Source: JALZUE01 sp051251725
GTDB lineage: Bacteria; Pseudomonadota; Gammaproteobacteria; Enterobacterales; Alteromonadaceae
Direction: 5' to 3'
Assembly: GCA_051251725.1 (NCBI GenBank)
Contig: JBPOFN010000001.1
Location: 1-64,000 of the forward strand
Length of the DNA stretch: 64,000 bases
Under the pieces are notes generated by a model. It did no database searches and was not told where the DNA came from. It saw only the letters and a list, made by a program, of their open reading frames with translations. Each line of letters starts with the position of its first letter. Position 1 is the first letter of the stretch. Positions 18,355 to 27,838 of the stretch are shown in pieces. The position numbers and the translations under genes are program-made.

Positions 18355-19410
18355 ATGAAAACTTTAAAAGGTCCTGCGATATTTTTAGCACAATTCGCTG
18401 CAGACGAAGCACCGTTTAATACCCTGCCGAACATTTGTAAATGGGTAGCAAGTTTAGGTTATAAAGGCGTTCAAATTCCGTCATGGGATGGACGTTTATT
18501 TGATCTAGAAAAAGCAGCACATGACTTAGACTACTGTAAAGAAGTGCAGGCGATCGTGGCTGAAAACGGCTTAGAAATCACCGAATTATCAACCCATTTA
18601 CAAGGTCAGCTCGTTGCTTCTCACCCGGCTTATGACACTTTGTTTGACGCCTTTGCCCCCGATCAATTTAAAGATGATCCAGAAGCTCGTACCGCATGGG
18701 CAATTGAGCAAATGATGTGGGCAGCTAAAGCGAGTAAAAACTTAGGCTTAAAAACCCATGCTTCATTTTCTGGCGCGCTATTATGGCATACCGTTTACCC
18801 GTGGCCGCAACGTCCTGCTGGCTTAGTAGAGCAAGGGTTTGCTGAATTAGCGAAACGCTGGTTACCGATTTTAGATGCTTTTGATGCTGCTGATTGTGAT
18901 ATCTGTTACGAATTACATCCAGGTGAAGATTTACATGACGGCGTGACGTTTGAGCGTTTCTTAGCCGCGGTTGATAATCACCCGCGTGCTAACATTTTAT
19001 ACGATCCAAGCCATTTTGTTTTACAGCAATTAGATTATTTAGCATTTATCGATATCTATCATGAGCGCATTAAAGCCTTCCATGTTAAAGATGCTGAATT
19101 TATTCCGAATGGCCGCTCTGGGGTTTATGGCGGTTATCAAAGTTGGATCGATCGTCCTGGTCGTTTCCGTTCGTTAGGTGATGGCCAAGTTGATTTTAGT
19201 GGTATTTTCAGCCGTATGGCAAAATATGACTTTGAAGGTTGGGCGGTATTAGAATGGGAATGTTGTATTAAACACCCGGTTGCCGGCGCGACGGAAGGTG
19301 CACCATTTATTAGCAATCATATTATTGAAGTAACTGATAAAGCCTTTGATGATTTTGCTGCTGCCGGTGTTGATGAAGCATTTAACCGTAAGTTATTAGG
19401 TTTAAAATAA
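18355..19410 (+). CDS. Sugar phosphate isomerase/epimerase family TIM-barrel protein
   Basis: A 351-residue xylose-isomerase-like (AP endonuclease 2 family) TIM barrel. Metal-ligand positions of the family are visible in order: Glu in CYELHPGEDLHDG, Asp/His in LYDPSHFVLQQ, His in AFHVKDAEF and Glu in VLEWECC. It follows the oxidoreductase by 47 bases with a GGAG ribosome binding site, and pairs with it as in many catabolic operons where the dehydrogenase makes a keto sugar that this fold isomerises or cleaves. The exact reaction is unknown. Confidence 0.83.
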   Translation: MKTLKGPAIFLAQFAADEAPFNTLPNICKWVASLGYKGVQIPSWDGRLFDLEKAAHDLDYCKEVQAIVAENGLEITELSTHLQGQLVASHPAYDTLFDAFAPDQFKDDPEARTAWAIEQMMWAAKASKNLGLKTHASFSGALLWHTVYPWPQRPAGLVEQGFAELAKRWLPILDAFDAADCDICYELHPGEDLHDGVTFERFLAAVDNHPRANILYDPSHFVLQQLDYLAFIDIYHERIKAFHVKDAEFIPNGRSGVYGGYQSWIDRPGRFRSLGDGQVDFSGIFSRMAKYDFEGWAVLEWECCIKHPVAGATEGAPFISNHIIEVTDKAFDDFAAAGVDEAFNRKLLGLK

Positions 19411-19473
19411 CTTACGGTTACTTTAATCACTAAAAACTAAATATTATAACAATAAAAAATTGAGAGAATAATT

Positions 19474-20718
19474 ATGAATTCAGTAGCACATATATCTGAA
19501 AAGGATGCTAAACGCGTCTTTAATATCAGTTGCATCGCTCTAATCGTAACGGCAATGACATTTGCTATCCGCGCGGGGATTTTAGGAGAACTTGGCATTG
19601 AGTTTGGCCTTACTGGTAAAGAATTAGGCTGGATTGCCAGTATGGGATTTTTAGGCTTCCCAATAGCAACTATGTTTGGTGGTATTTTATATAATGCTAT
19701 CGGCGCTAAAAAAATCGTTTGGTTAGCCTTTATTGGTCACGCGCTAGGCTTATTATTAACAGTGTTAGCAGATGGCTTTTGGGGGTTAATGATCTCAACG
19801 TTCCTCGTTGGCTTTGCTAACGGCTTAGTTGAAGCTGGATGTAATCCATTAATTGTTAAGCTTTTCCCTGACAACAAAACTACCATGTTAAATAAATTTC
19901 ATGTTTGGTTCCCTGGCGGTATTGTTATTGGTTCATTAATCTCTGCAGGTATGAGTGCAATGGGGTTCGGCTGGGAAGCACAGGTTGCCGTGATCTTAAT
20001 ACCAACAATTATCTACGGTGTTATGATGCTTGGCTTCACCTTCCCAGAAGTTGAAGATGAAACTAACGATACGGTTTCAAACCTTAAAAGTTTATTAAAC
20101 CCAATCTATTTATTCCTTATTATTTGTATGACGGTAACGGCAATCAGTGAATTTGGTCCAGGCCAGTGGATCAATCAAATTCTTGGCGCGTCAGGTGCTC
20201 ACCCAATGTTAATTTTGGCATTAGTGACAGGTATTATGGCAGTTGGTCGTTATTTCGCGGGTCCATTAGTACACAGATTAAGCCCTCCAGGCGTTTTGTT
20301 AGCCTCAGCAGTTTTAACCACATTAGGTTTATACCTAATGGCACAACTACAAGGTAGCGCGGTATATTTCGCTGCTGTTGTTTTTGCTGCTGGCGTTACT
20401 TACTTCTGGCCAACCATGATCGGCTGTGCTGCTGAATACACCCCAAAAACAGGTGCGTTAGGCATGTCACTCTTAGGTGGTGCGGGGATGTTTTCAGTCA
20501 GCATTTGGAACCCAGTGATCGGTGGTTGGATTGATTCAGCAAAAGCTGAAGCCGCTGCAACGGGTTTAGTAGGAACTGAACTGGAAGTGGTAACGGGTCA
20601 AGCAGCATTAGGTAACCTGATCTTATTCCCTATTGTATTAATTGTCGCGTTTAGTGGTTTTTATCTTTATATGAAAAAGAAAAACGTGGTCGCTGAACCT
20701 ATCGCTCAAGCTGAATAA
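19474..20718 (+). CDS. MFS sugar permease (fucose permease-like)
   Basis: A 414-residue polytopic inner-membrane protein with about 12 predicted helices in two halves, joined by a charged loop near residue 195 (PEVEDETNDTVSNLK). The helix-rich sequence and motifs such as FHVWFPGGIVIGSLIS resemble the FHS/NNP-like sugar:proton symporters. As third gene of the Gfo/Idh operon it most likely imports that pathway's substrate. A strong hairpin follows the stop codon. Confidence 0.8.
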   Translation: MNSVAHISEKDAKRVFNISCIALIVTAMTFAIRAGILGELGIEFGLTGKELGWIASMGFLGFPIATMFGGILYNAIGAKKIVWLAFIGHALGLLLTVLADGFWGLMISTFLVGFANGLVEAGCNPLIVKLFPDNKTTMLNKFHVWFPGGIVIGSLISAGMSAMGFGWEAQVAVILIPTIIYGVMMLGFTFPEVEDETNDTVSNLKSLLNPIYLFLIICMTVTAISEFGPGQWINQILGASGAHPMLILALVTGIMAVGRYFAGPLVHRLSPPGVLLASAVLTTLGLYLMAQLQGSAVYFAAVVFAAGVTYFWPTMIGCAAEYTPKTGALGMSLLGGAGMFSVSIWNPVIGGWIDSAKAEAAATGLVGTELEVVTGQAALGNLILFPIVLIVAFSGFYLYMKKKNVVAEPIAQAE

Positions 20719-20735
20719 CTTTTCTTAAGCACTGC

Positions 20736-20763
20736 ATTAAGGGCTTGTTAATAAGCCCTTAAT
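20736..20763 (+). terminator. Hairpin after the Gfo/Idh-isomerase-MFS operon
   Basis: Perfect 11-base stem ATTAAGGGCTT/AAGCCCTTAAT with a six-base loop, 17 bases after the MFS stop codon. The T run behind it is weak (GATTTCC). Confidence 0.6.
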
Positions 20764-20929
20764 GATTTCCGCTAAAATAACATTTACCTGACCATTACCT
20801 CGACACCTATCTTTTTCTAGTTCTGAATAAAATATGTAACTTTTCAAGTTTTTACAAAAAACACTATTTGTTTATTGCAATATTTTGTATGGTTAATGGA
20901 TGCAAAATTATAATAATAATTAGTGTTAT

Positions 20930-22102
20930 ATGAAGTCTGTAATATTTAATACTCATGATGTTGTATTATTAATCACTATTTTTCAGTGTATTTTATTCGC
21001 ACTTTTTTTATTAACGCTAAAAAAAGGCCGGCGCCAAAGTAATGTTTTACTTGCTATTTTTTTATTAGCCAACGCCGCGATCCCGTTAGATAACCTGATT
21101 AATTTCGGTGAAATGTTTAGGCAAATCATCATCGAATTCTCCCCACACCTATTCTATGTTTTTGGTTTAGCTTATTGGTTAGAACCGGTCGTTTTATTAT
21201 TTTATGTCCGCACCCTAATTTATAAAGATTACCAATTTAAAAAGCAGCATTTAGTGTATTTACTTCCATTACTTGTCTATTTTATTCATGAAAGTAATCA
21301 ATGGTATTTTCTCGACGGTGAAACCAAAATAGCCTACTTAACGGGATACAGTTTGGCCGATGCTCCTGATTATATTTTTGGTATTAATTTTTTTAGGGAA
21401 TGCTTTCGCGCGTTATGCGGCATCTTATGTTTAATCGAATTACGCCGTTATCATCAGCATATCAAGAATGAATTTTCTGATATTGAAGCGATCGATCTTA
21501 CTTGGTTGAAAGTCCTTATTTTCGGATTTTTAGTTATCTACGTTTTTGCTATTTTTGTCACTATCGGTTTTACGATTAATTTCACCTTAGGTATTAATAT
21601 TGATTATGAATTAATTGGTTTAACTTCCAATTATGCGGTGCTGTTATTAATCAGTTTCTTGGTCTATTTCAGTCTAGGATTTACCTCAATGTTTAAAGGT
21701 ATTGATACCAAAATAGGCAAACCAGCAAGTGATAAAAACCCCATTGATTTAGCTCAGATTGAGAAAATAACGCACTATATGAGCACAGAAAAGCCCTATC
21801 TTTATCACCTGTTAACTTTAGATAATTTAGCGACACAATTAAATATGTCAGCACGGCAATTGTCACAAAATATCAATCGTCACTTTAAACAAAACTTTTT
21901 TGAGTTTATTAATAGTTATAGAATAGAAGAAAGTAAGCAATTACTAACAAGTGAAAAACATGCCAAAAGTACAATGTTAGATATTATGGATTTAGCGGGT
22001 TTTAACTCGAAAGCAACCTTTAATACTATGTTCAAAAAGTTGGTCAACGTGACTCCTACTCAATATCGAAAAGAACAGTTTAGCCGTAATAACAACACTT
22101 AA
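20930..22102 (+). CDS. Membrane-bound AraC-family regulator
   Basis: A 390-residue protein with about seven hydrophobic helices in its N-terminal 265 residues (for example VVLLITIFQCILFALFLLTL and LLLISFLVYFSLGF), followed by an AraC-type DNA-binding domain (about 285-385, LDNLATQLNMSARQLSQNINRHF and MDLAGFNSKATFNTMFKKLVNVTP). Such membrane-anchored AraC proteins sense an envelope or extracellular signal. It lies 211 bases after the sugar operon on the same strand but behind a hairpin, so it is probably transcribed separately. Targets unknown. Confidence 0.83.
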   Translation: MKSVIFNTHDVVLLITIFQCILFALFLLTLKKGRRQSNVLLAIFLLANAAIPLDNLINFGEMFRQIIIEFSPHLFYVFGLAYWLEPVVLLFYVRTLIYKDYQFKKQHLVYLLPLLVYFIHESNQWYFLDGETKIAYLTGYSLADAPDYIFGINFFRECFRALCGILCLIELRRYHQHIKNEFSDIEAIDLTWLKVLIFGFLVIYVFAIFVTIGFTINFTLGINIDYELIGLTSNYAVLLLISFLVYFSLGFTSMFKGIDTKIGKPASDKNPIDLAQIEKITHYMSTEKPYLYHLLTLDNLATQLNMSARQLSQNINRHFKQNFFEFINSYRIEESKQLLTSEKHAKSTMLDIMDLAGFNSKATFNTMFKKLVNVTPTQYRKEQFSRNNNT

Positions 22103-22398
22103 AGCCAAACCTGTTTGTCTGGCATTAACAACCTTATCGCATGCTTACAATTTTATAAGGTAATCACCAAGCGAATAAGCGCTAACGCACAAAAACCAAG
22201 TTTATAAGGTTCTGCAGTGTTAAATAATAACAGCGATACACAAGGTTAAAAATGGCCGTTATTTACAGAGCTCCTATTAAATCAGGCTAAAAAATAGACA
22301 AAAACAGCAAAAAAATGAATTTTCGCTTATCATAAGTAGTAGAAAAAAAATTCTTTGTTATTATATAAATTAGTCGTTTCTTATAATAACGAAAAAAA
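22103..22398. other. Intergenic region with no recognisable gene
   Basis: AT-rich spacer between the membrane AraC regulator and the diguanylate cyclase. I see no convincing ORF, hairpin with T tract or repeat; the promoter of the downstream gene presumably lies here. Confidence 0.5.
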
Positions 22399-23991
22399 TT
22401 GCCTAAAATATTCATCACCACAGTGTTAATTTTCCTCACTTTGCTAATACCAATGAGCAACATTTATGCTGCCGAACTTGAAAGTGTGCGGATGCAATTA
22501 CGTTGGCATCACCAATATCAATTTGCTGGTTATTATGCAGCCAAACATAAAGGCTTTTATAAAGACGCAGGCTTTGATGTTGAAATAATCGCAGGCGATC
22601 CATATACCCAACCGGTCAACGAAATTTTAACTGGCAGAGCAGACTTTGCCGAAGGCAATAGCGAAGTATTGATTAATCAGCTACAAGGTAAACCGCTGGT
22701 TGCTTTAGCCGCGATGTTTCAGCATTCACCGTCAATTTTATTAACCTTGGCTGACTCTGGTATCACTAAGGCTGAGCAATTAAAAAACAAACAGGTAATG
22801 CTAGCAGGAAATAATGATGATGTAGATTTAATTGCAATGTTTCGCGCCGCTGGCATTAGTGAGCAGCAAGTTAATATTCATAAAAGCACCTATAATCTCA
22901 ATGACTTAATCATTGGTAACACTGCAGCCTTCAACTCTTATTCAACGAATGAACCCTATTACCTTGAAGAAAAGGGAATAAAATACAATATTATCTCCCC
23001 ACAAGATTATGGCGTTGATTTTTATAGTGACATTTTATTCACCACAGCAGATCGCGTAAAAAAAGATCCCGAAGCTGTACAGCGTTTTAAAGAAGCATCA
23101 ATTAAAGGCTGGCAATACGCAATCAATCATTCAGAAGAAATTATTCAAGTCATTTTTGATGAATATAGCCAAAAAAAATCACAAAATCATATGCGTTTTG
23201 AAGCCTTAACCGTTAATTCATTAGTTAAGTCGAAATTACTGCCGATAGGTCATATGTTTCCAAAGCGATTAGAAAAGATGGCCGATGTTTTTATCGAACA
23301 AAATATGATTATCGATAAAGATCGCTTAGAAAAATTTATCTTTGTCCCGCCAACCCCGATCAGTAATAAAGCATATACTTGGTTAATATCGGCCGGATTT
23401 ATTACCTTTTTATCGATAGCTGTTTTAGTGCTGATATTGAAGATGAATTGGCAATTAAAAAAAGAAATCAAACAACGAAAACGCGCGGAAGAAAAGTTGC
23501 AAATTCTTGCCGACACCGATGGCTTAACTAACCTGCTCAATAGACGTGCTTTTATTAAGCAATATCATAACCAAGAAGCTATGGCGATGCGTTACAAACA
23601 GCCCTTTAGTTTAGTGCTGCTTGATTTAGATCTTTTTAAAAATATTAATGATACCCATGGCCACGATGTAGGCGATAAAGTGCTTATTGAAGCGACAAAC
23701 ATTCTCACCACAACACTTAGAGATGTGGATATTTGCGCCCGCTTTGGCGGTGAAGAGTTTATTGCCTTATTACCTAACACAACCAAAGAGCAAGCAAGAA
23801 AAACGATTGAACGGGTCCGTGAGAATTTTGAAAATACAGTGATAAAGGTGAATGATAAAGAAATTAAATTCACCGCTTCTTTTGGCATTATTCAATGGCG
23901 TCATGAAGAGCTGAGTAAGTTATTAATTCAAGTCGATAAAGCGCTCTACCTAGCAAAAAATAATGGCCGAAATAAAGTTGAAGTGGGGTAA
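22399..23991 (+). CDS. Diguanylate cyclase with periplasmic NMT1/THI5-like sensor domain
   Basis: A 530-residue membrane protein. A signal sequence ending near IYAAELE is followed by an NMT1/SsuA-type substrate-binding domain (about 30-320, MQLRWHHQYQFAGYYAAKHKGFYKDAG), a membrane helix (about 335-355), a short basic coiled segment and a GGDEF domain with active site RFGGEEF. An RDVD inhibitory site lies five residues before GGEEF, so product inhibition is expected. It would make c-di-GMP in response to a periplasmic ligand, by family analogy a pyrimidine or thiamine-like compound (inference). The start is a TTG with a poor ribosome binding site; an in-frame stop lies nine bases upstream and the next ATG would remove the signal peptide. 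Confidence 0.85.
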   Translation: MPKIFITTVLIFLTLLIPMSNIYAAELESVRMQLRWHHQYQFAGYYAAKHKGFYKDAGFDVEIIAGDPYTQPVNEILTGRADFAEGNSEVLINQLQGKPLVALAAMFQHSPSILLTLADSGITKAEQLKNKQVMLAGNNDDVDLIAMFRAAGISEQQVNIHKSTYNLNDLIIGNTAAFNSYSTNEPYYLEEKGIKYNIISPQDYGVDFYSDILFTTADRVKKDPEAVQRFKEASIKGWQYAINHSEEIIQVIFDEYSQKKSQNHMRFEALTVNSLVKSKLLPIGHMFPKRLEKMADVFIEQNMIIDKDRLEKFIFVPPTPISNKAYTWLISAGFITFLSIAVLVLILKMNWQLKKEIKQRKRAEEKLQILADTDGLTNLLNRRAFIKQYHNQEAMAMRYKQPFSLVLLDLDLFKNINDTHGHDVGDKVLIEATNILTTTLRDVDICARFGGEEFIALLPNTTKEQARKTIERVRENFENTVIKVNDKEIKFTASFGIIQWRHEELSKLLIQVDKALYLAKNNGRNKVEVG

Positions 23992-24078
23992 GTTTTCACT
24001 CAGCTTAGTCCTTAATTTCTCAGCTACTGCTCAGCTAACAGCCAACTAATAACTCGATTAATACGCAATAAAATCGCT

Positions 24079-24975
24079 TTATTGCTCAGTTAAAATCAGC
24101 TGATTTATTTCAAGCGCAATTTCGTTAAACCATTCTGGCGCCTGTGCTGGAAACTCCTCCTTTAGGTAATTCCTCACCACTTTAGTATTAGCTGACTCAG
24201 CCATAATTAATAATCCTTTGATCAGCGTGTGCTGAACAGCTAAATAGTCGGCTGGCACCGCTTGGTAGTCTTGTTCAAGATAATATTGAAACAACGATGG
24301 CTGTAACTGCCATTGATATTGATGAACGTTTAACTGTGACTTTAGTTTTGGTTTTGGTTTTGGCGTTAACGCATAACTTGCATATATAGTGGCAAGTTCA
24401 ATAGCTTGATGGTTTTCACCATAAAAAACTAACGACAGATGAAAATCGCCATCAACTAATTGCTCAGTGATTTCTTTAGCGCGTACTTTATCAACTGCCA
24501 GTTTTAATAATTGCTTAAGGACAAAATCTTGACTTGGTAATGACGATTTATCGCTATCGATACTTAACTGTAAATTGAGCGTACTTAATTGCGCAAAAGT
24601 TAAATTAAGATCTGAAAGATCAATATCAAGACCATTGCTATGCTGCTGATGCCAGTCAACTAATTTCTTTACTAAAACGACACTAATCAGATTAGTACTA
24701 CATACACCTTGAGTATTTTGCTTAAAGTTTGAGACCAGATTCATATTACCTTGATAAGCGCTTAATGGCAGCGTTAAGTGCTTAATAGGAAAAGTATCAG
24801 TGTTGATATGCTGCCAAAATGAAATTTTCTGACAGTGCCTCTTAAGTAAATCATGGTTGTTTGCCAAAACCTTAAAAGCGAACAACAAGCTAAAAACACA
24901 GGCCAGCATGATAAAAACCAAGGTGAATAACTTACCTGCTGGCTTAAGTAGCAAAATGCTTGGTTTATTTTTCAT
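24079..24975 (-). CDS. Membrane-anchored protein of unknown function
   Basis: I do not recognise this 298-residue protein. It has one hydrophobic segment near residues 15-37 (LFTLVFIMLACVFSLLFAF) and a periplasmic remainder with two cysteines that could pair (Cys48 region and CSTN). A Pro-Lys repeat (TPKPKPKLK) lies near residue 208, and the C-terminal part is helical. It starts 31 bases after the GH3 gene on the same strand and is probably co-transcribed with it. It is convergent with the diguanylate cyclase. Confidence 0.65.
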   Translation of the reverse strand: MKNKPSILLLKPAGKLFTLVFIMLACVFSLLFAFKVLANNHDLLKRHCQKISFWQHINTDTFPIKHLTLPLSAYQGNMNLVSNFKQNTQGVCSTNLISVVLVKKLVDWHQQHSNGLDIDLSDLNLTFAQLSTLNLQLSIDSDKSSLPSQDFVLKQLLKLAVDKVRAKEITEQLVDGDFHLSLVFYGENHQAIELATIYASYALTPKPKPKLKSQLNVHQYQWQLQPSLFQYYLEQDYQAVPADYLAVQHTLIKGLLIMAESANTKVVRNYLKEEFPAQAPEWFNEIALEINQLILTEQ

Positions 24976-25006
24976 GGGTTAGCTTTTCTTTATCGGTTTT
25001 AGCTGA

Positions 25007-27601
25007 TTAAGGCTGATAGGTAAAATCAGCCGTTAAGCGAATATCATCTGCCGCCGCCGCTAACAGTACCGAAAATTTACCTTGCTCTGCTAACCAATTA
25101 TTACTGTTAACATCCCAAAAAGATAAATCTCTTTGCTGTAATTGCATGTTTACTTGTTTGCTTTCACCCGCTTGTAAAAAGACTTTATCAAAACTTTTTA
25201 GCTCTTTATAAGGGCGATCAACACTTGCTTGCTGATCATGAAGATACAGCTGCACCGCTTCTGCGCCAGCAACTTTACCGGTATTGGTAACGGTTGCAGT
25301 CACAGTTAATACTTGCCCAGCGTTTAGTGTGTGAGTAGAAAGTTGCAAATCGCTGTACTCAAATTGGCTATAAGAAAGACCGTGGCCAAAGGCATAAAGT
25401 GGTTTGATATTTTGCTGCTCAAACCAGCGATAACCAATAAACACACCTTCTTTATACAAAGACTCAGTCGCATTATAATCATCAAGCGCAATAGCCGCAG
25501 TATCAGCTAGTTTTTGCGGTAAGGTAATCGGCATTTTGCCACTTGGGTTAACTTCGCCAAACAATACATCGGCAAAAGCATGACCGGCTTCCATGCCGCC
25601 ATACCAGCCCCAAACAATAGCATTTGCTTGCTCAACCCACGGCATTTCTACCGCTGAACCAGCGACTAAAAAAACCACTGTTTTATTATTAGCAGCTAAT
25701 AGCTTAGCAATAATTTCATCTTGGCTATTAGGTAAGGTCATTTGCGTGCGATCAATCGCTTCGCGATCATCTCCATGACTTAAACCACCAAAATAAATCA
25801 CCGCATCGGCCGCTTTGGCCGCTGCGATATACTCAGCTTCAGCGCTAAATAAATTTCCAGGCGCATCCCAACCTAAAACAAAACCGGCATCACCGTCGTA
25901 GTTAATTTCAAATAGGTACTCTTGCCCTGCTGTTAACGTAACCTTATGTTCTATTAGTTGTTTCTTCGACGTTTTAAGGTCAAAAGCAACATCGCCATCA
26001 ATGGTTAATTTAAATTGTCCTTGAACCCCAGTTTTTAAAATATGTAAGCCCGTTTTTAGCGGTTTAATGGTCGCTGACATTTTAATAAAGCGTTGACGTT
26101 TAGCAGGGGTATTTTCAAATTTTGAATCAACAATCCAAGACTCTTTTAATAGCGTTTTATGGTCTTTATCTTGGTAATAAGCAATATTCCACGCCGGTGT
26201 TCCTGTCCAATGACGGCTAGCAACATAATCACTAGCAATAGGGCCAAGTTCGCTGCTTCTTGCTCGCATTACGGTAATATTAACGTTATTGCCTAGTTGC
26301 GCCTTTAAGCCCGCTAACGGCGTTATTTCATATAAAGATTTAACTTCGGAAGAGCCACCACCGGTACCATGTTTTTTATCGGCATTAGGGCCAAGTATCA
26401 AGATGTTTTTTAGCTTGTTTTGTTCAAGCGGTAATACTGGCTGCCCCGCCACAGTTTCGTTTTTCAGTAAAACCACACCATCCGAGGCAATTTTACGGGC
26501 TAATTTTTGATGATGAATGGTATTTCGTTGGCCTTTTTTACGCTGACGATCATACATACCAATGGTATATTGAACGCGCAATACGCGGCGTACTTTATCA
26601 TCTAACACCGCCATTGGGATTTCGCCCGTCTCAATCATTTTTTGTAGCGGTTTAGCGAGAAAAAAATCATCATAACTGTCAACATTAGTCCCCATTTCCA
26701 AATCTAAACCATTTACGGCCGCGTCATAAGTATTAATATCAACATTCCAGTCGGTTAATAGTACGCCTTGAAAGCCCCATTCACCTTTAAGAATATCCAT
26801 CACTAAATGCTTACTTTGATTAGCATTAGTACCATAATATTGATTATATGCCCCCATTATCCCTAAAACATTGGCGTCTTTTACCGCATATTCAAACGCG
26901 GGTAAATACACTTCTCGTAAGGTTCTTTCATCAGGTTTGGCATTAACGCCGATGCGATTTAGCTCTTGAGTATTAAGCGCATAATGTTTAATGGTTGCGG
27001 CCACATCTTGTGCTTGAATGGCTTTAATTTGCGGTACAGAAAGCTTGCCAGCTAAAATTGGATCTTCACCCATATATTCAAAATTACGACCATATAAAGG
27101 TAAGCGCGCTAAGTTAACACCCGGCCCTAAAATAAAGTCTTTTCCTCGATGGCGTGCTTCACTGCCCAGTACTTCACCATGTAAAGCCGCAATATTACGA
27201 TCCCAGCTGGCGGCAACTGAGGTTAAATGTGGTAAATACGTCGCATGGTCATCAGTCCAATTGGCTGAGCTCCAACTATTACGTTCAATTTGATGGCGCA
27301 CGCCATGCGGACCGTCAGACAACCACATTTCTGGGATGCCTACGCGCTCAATCGCGTTTATGTGAAACTTGCCACTCGCATGTACTAACGATATTTTTTC
27401 AGCTAGGGTGAGTTTTGCCAGCATGGCTTCAACATCGGCTTCAATGTTTTCACGCTTTGTAAGCGATGAATAAGGAGTACTATTGCCAGCTTGATTAAGC
27501 TTTTGCTCAGCAGCATGATTAACTGACGCGCGATATTGTTCAGGTTTAGAACAGCCAACTAATATGGCTAATAATAGCGAGAATACAAAAAGAGCTCTCA
27601 T
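25007..27601 (-). CDS. GH3 beta-glucosidase-type lipoprotein with PA14 insertion
   Basis: An 864-residue glycoside hydrolase family 3 enzyme, probably periplasmic and anchored by lipidated Cys17 (lipobox LVGC). Order: GH3 N-terminal barrel with nucleophile Asp284 (VLLTDWNVD), (alpha/beta)6 domain starting near 370, PA14 domain inserted at about 468-585, return to the GH3 domain with the likely acid/base Glu614 (GDDREAIDR), then a fibronectin-III-like C-terminal domain (about 765-860). GH3 enzymes with PA14 inserts usually remove terminal beta-linked glucose from oligosaccharides or glycosides. It lies downstream of three halogenase-family genes; exact substrate unknown. Confidence 0.92.
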   Translation of the reverse strand: MRALFVFSLLLAILVGCSKPEQYRASVNHAAEQKLNQAGNSTPYSSLTKRENIEADVEAMLAKLTLAEKISLVHASGKFHINAIERVGIPEMWLSDGPHGVRHQIERNSWSSANWTDDHATYLPHLTSVAASWDRNIAALHGEVLGSEARHRGKDFILGPGVNLARLPLYGRNFEYMGEDPILAGKLSVPQIKAIQAQDVAATIKHYALNTQELNRIGVNAKPDERTLREVYLPAFEYAVKDANVLGIMGAYNQYYGTNANQSKHLVMDILKGEWGFQGVLLTDWNVDINTYDAAVNGLDLEMGTNVDSYDDFFLAKPLQKMIETGEIPMAVLDDKVRRVLRVQYTIGMYDRQRKKGQRNTIHHQKLARKIASDGVVLLKNETVAGQPVLPLEQNKLKNILILGPNADKKHGTGGGSSEVKSLYEITPLAGLKAQLGNNVNITVMRARSSELGPIASDYVASRHWTGTPAWNIAYYQDKDHKTLLKESWIVDSKFENTPAKRQRFIKMSATIKPLKTGLHILKTGVQGQFKLTIDGDVAFDLKTSKKQLIEHKVTLTAGQEYLFEINYDGDAGFVLGWDAPGNLFSAEAEYIAAAKAADAVIYFGGLSHGDDREAIDRTQMTLPNSQDEIIAKLLAANNKTVVFLVAGSAVEMPWVEQANAIVWGWYGGMEAGHAFADVLFGEVNPSGKMPITLPQKLADTAAIALDDYNATESLYKEGVFIGYRWFEQQNIKPLYAFGHGLSYSQFEYSDLQLSTHTLNAGQVLTVTATVTNTGKVAGAEAVQLYLHDQQASVDRPYKELKSFDKVFLQAGESKQVNMQLQQRDLSFWDVNSNNWLAEQGKFSVLLAAAADDIRLTADFTYQP

Positions 27602-27725
27602 CGAATGACCTTAAATTTTATTAACAATAATTTTATTAGCCGGCAGTTAGCGTTAACTTCGCCATTAAACGCGAATAAAATCGATAAAAAGATAAGGTAA
27701 TCATAAGGAATATAAAAAGTTAGAT

Positions 27726-27791
27726 CGTTCAATAAACAGCGAAAACTTGAATTTATACGTATTAATACGATGATTTACGTGTAATTGAACG
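27726..27791. promoter_or_regulatory. Possible operator region upstream of the PA14 GH3 gene
   Basis: CGTTCAAT at 27726-27733 and its exact inverse ATTGAACG at 27784-27791 flank a perfect 12-base palindrome CGTATTAATACG at 27758-27769. The TTGAACG half-site is the same as in the palindrome upstream of the TonB receptor at 35907. No binding protein can be assigned. Confidence 0.35.
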
Positions 27792-27838
27792 GTTTTTTCA
27801 ACTAAATAGCCAAGCTCAGTAGCAATAACAGTTGCAAA

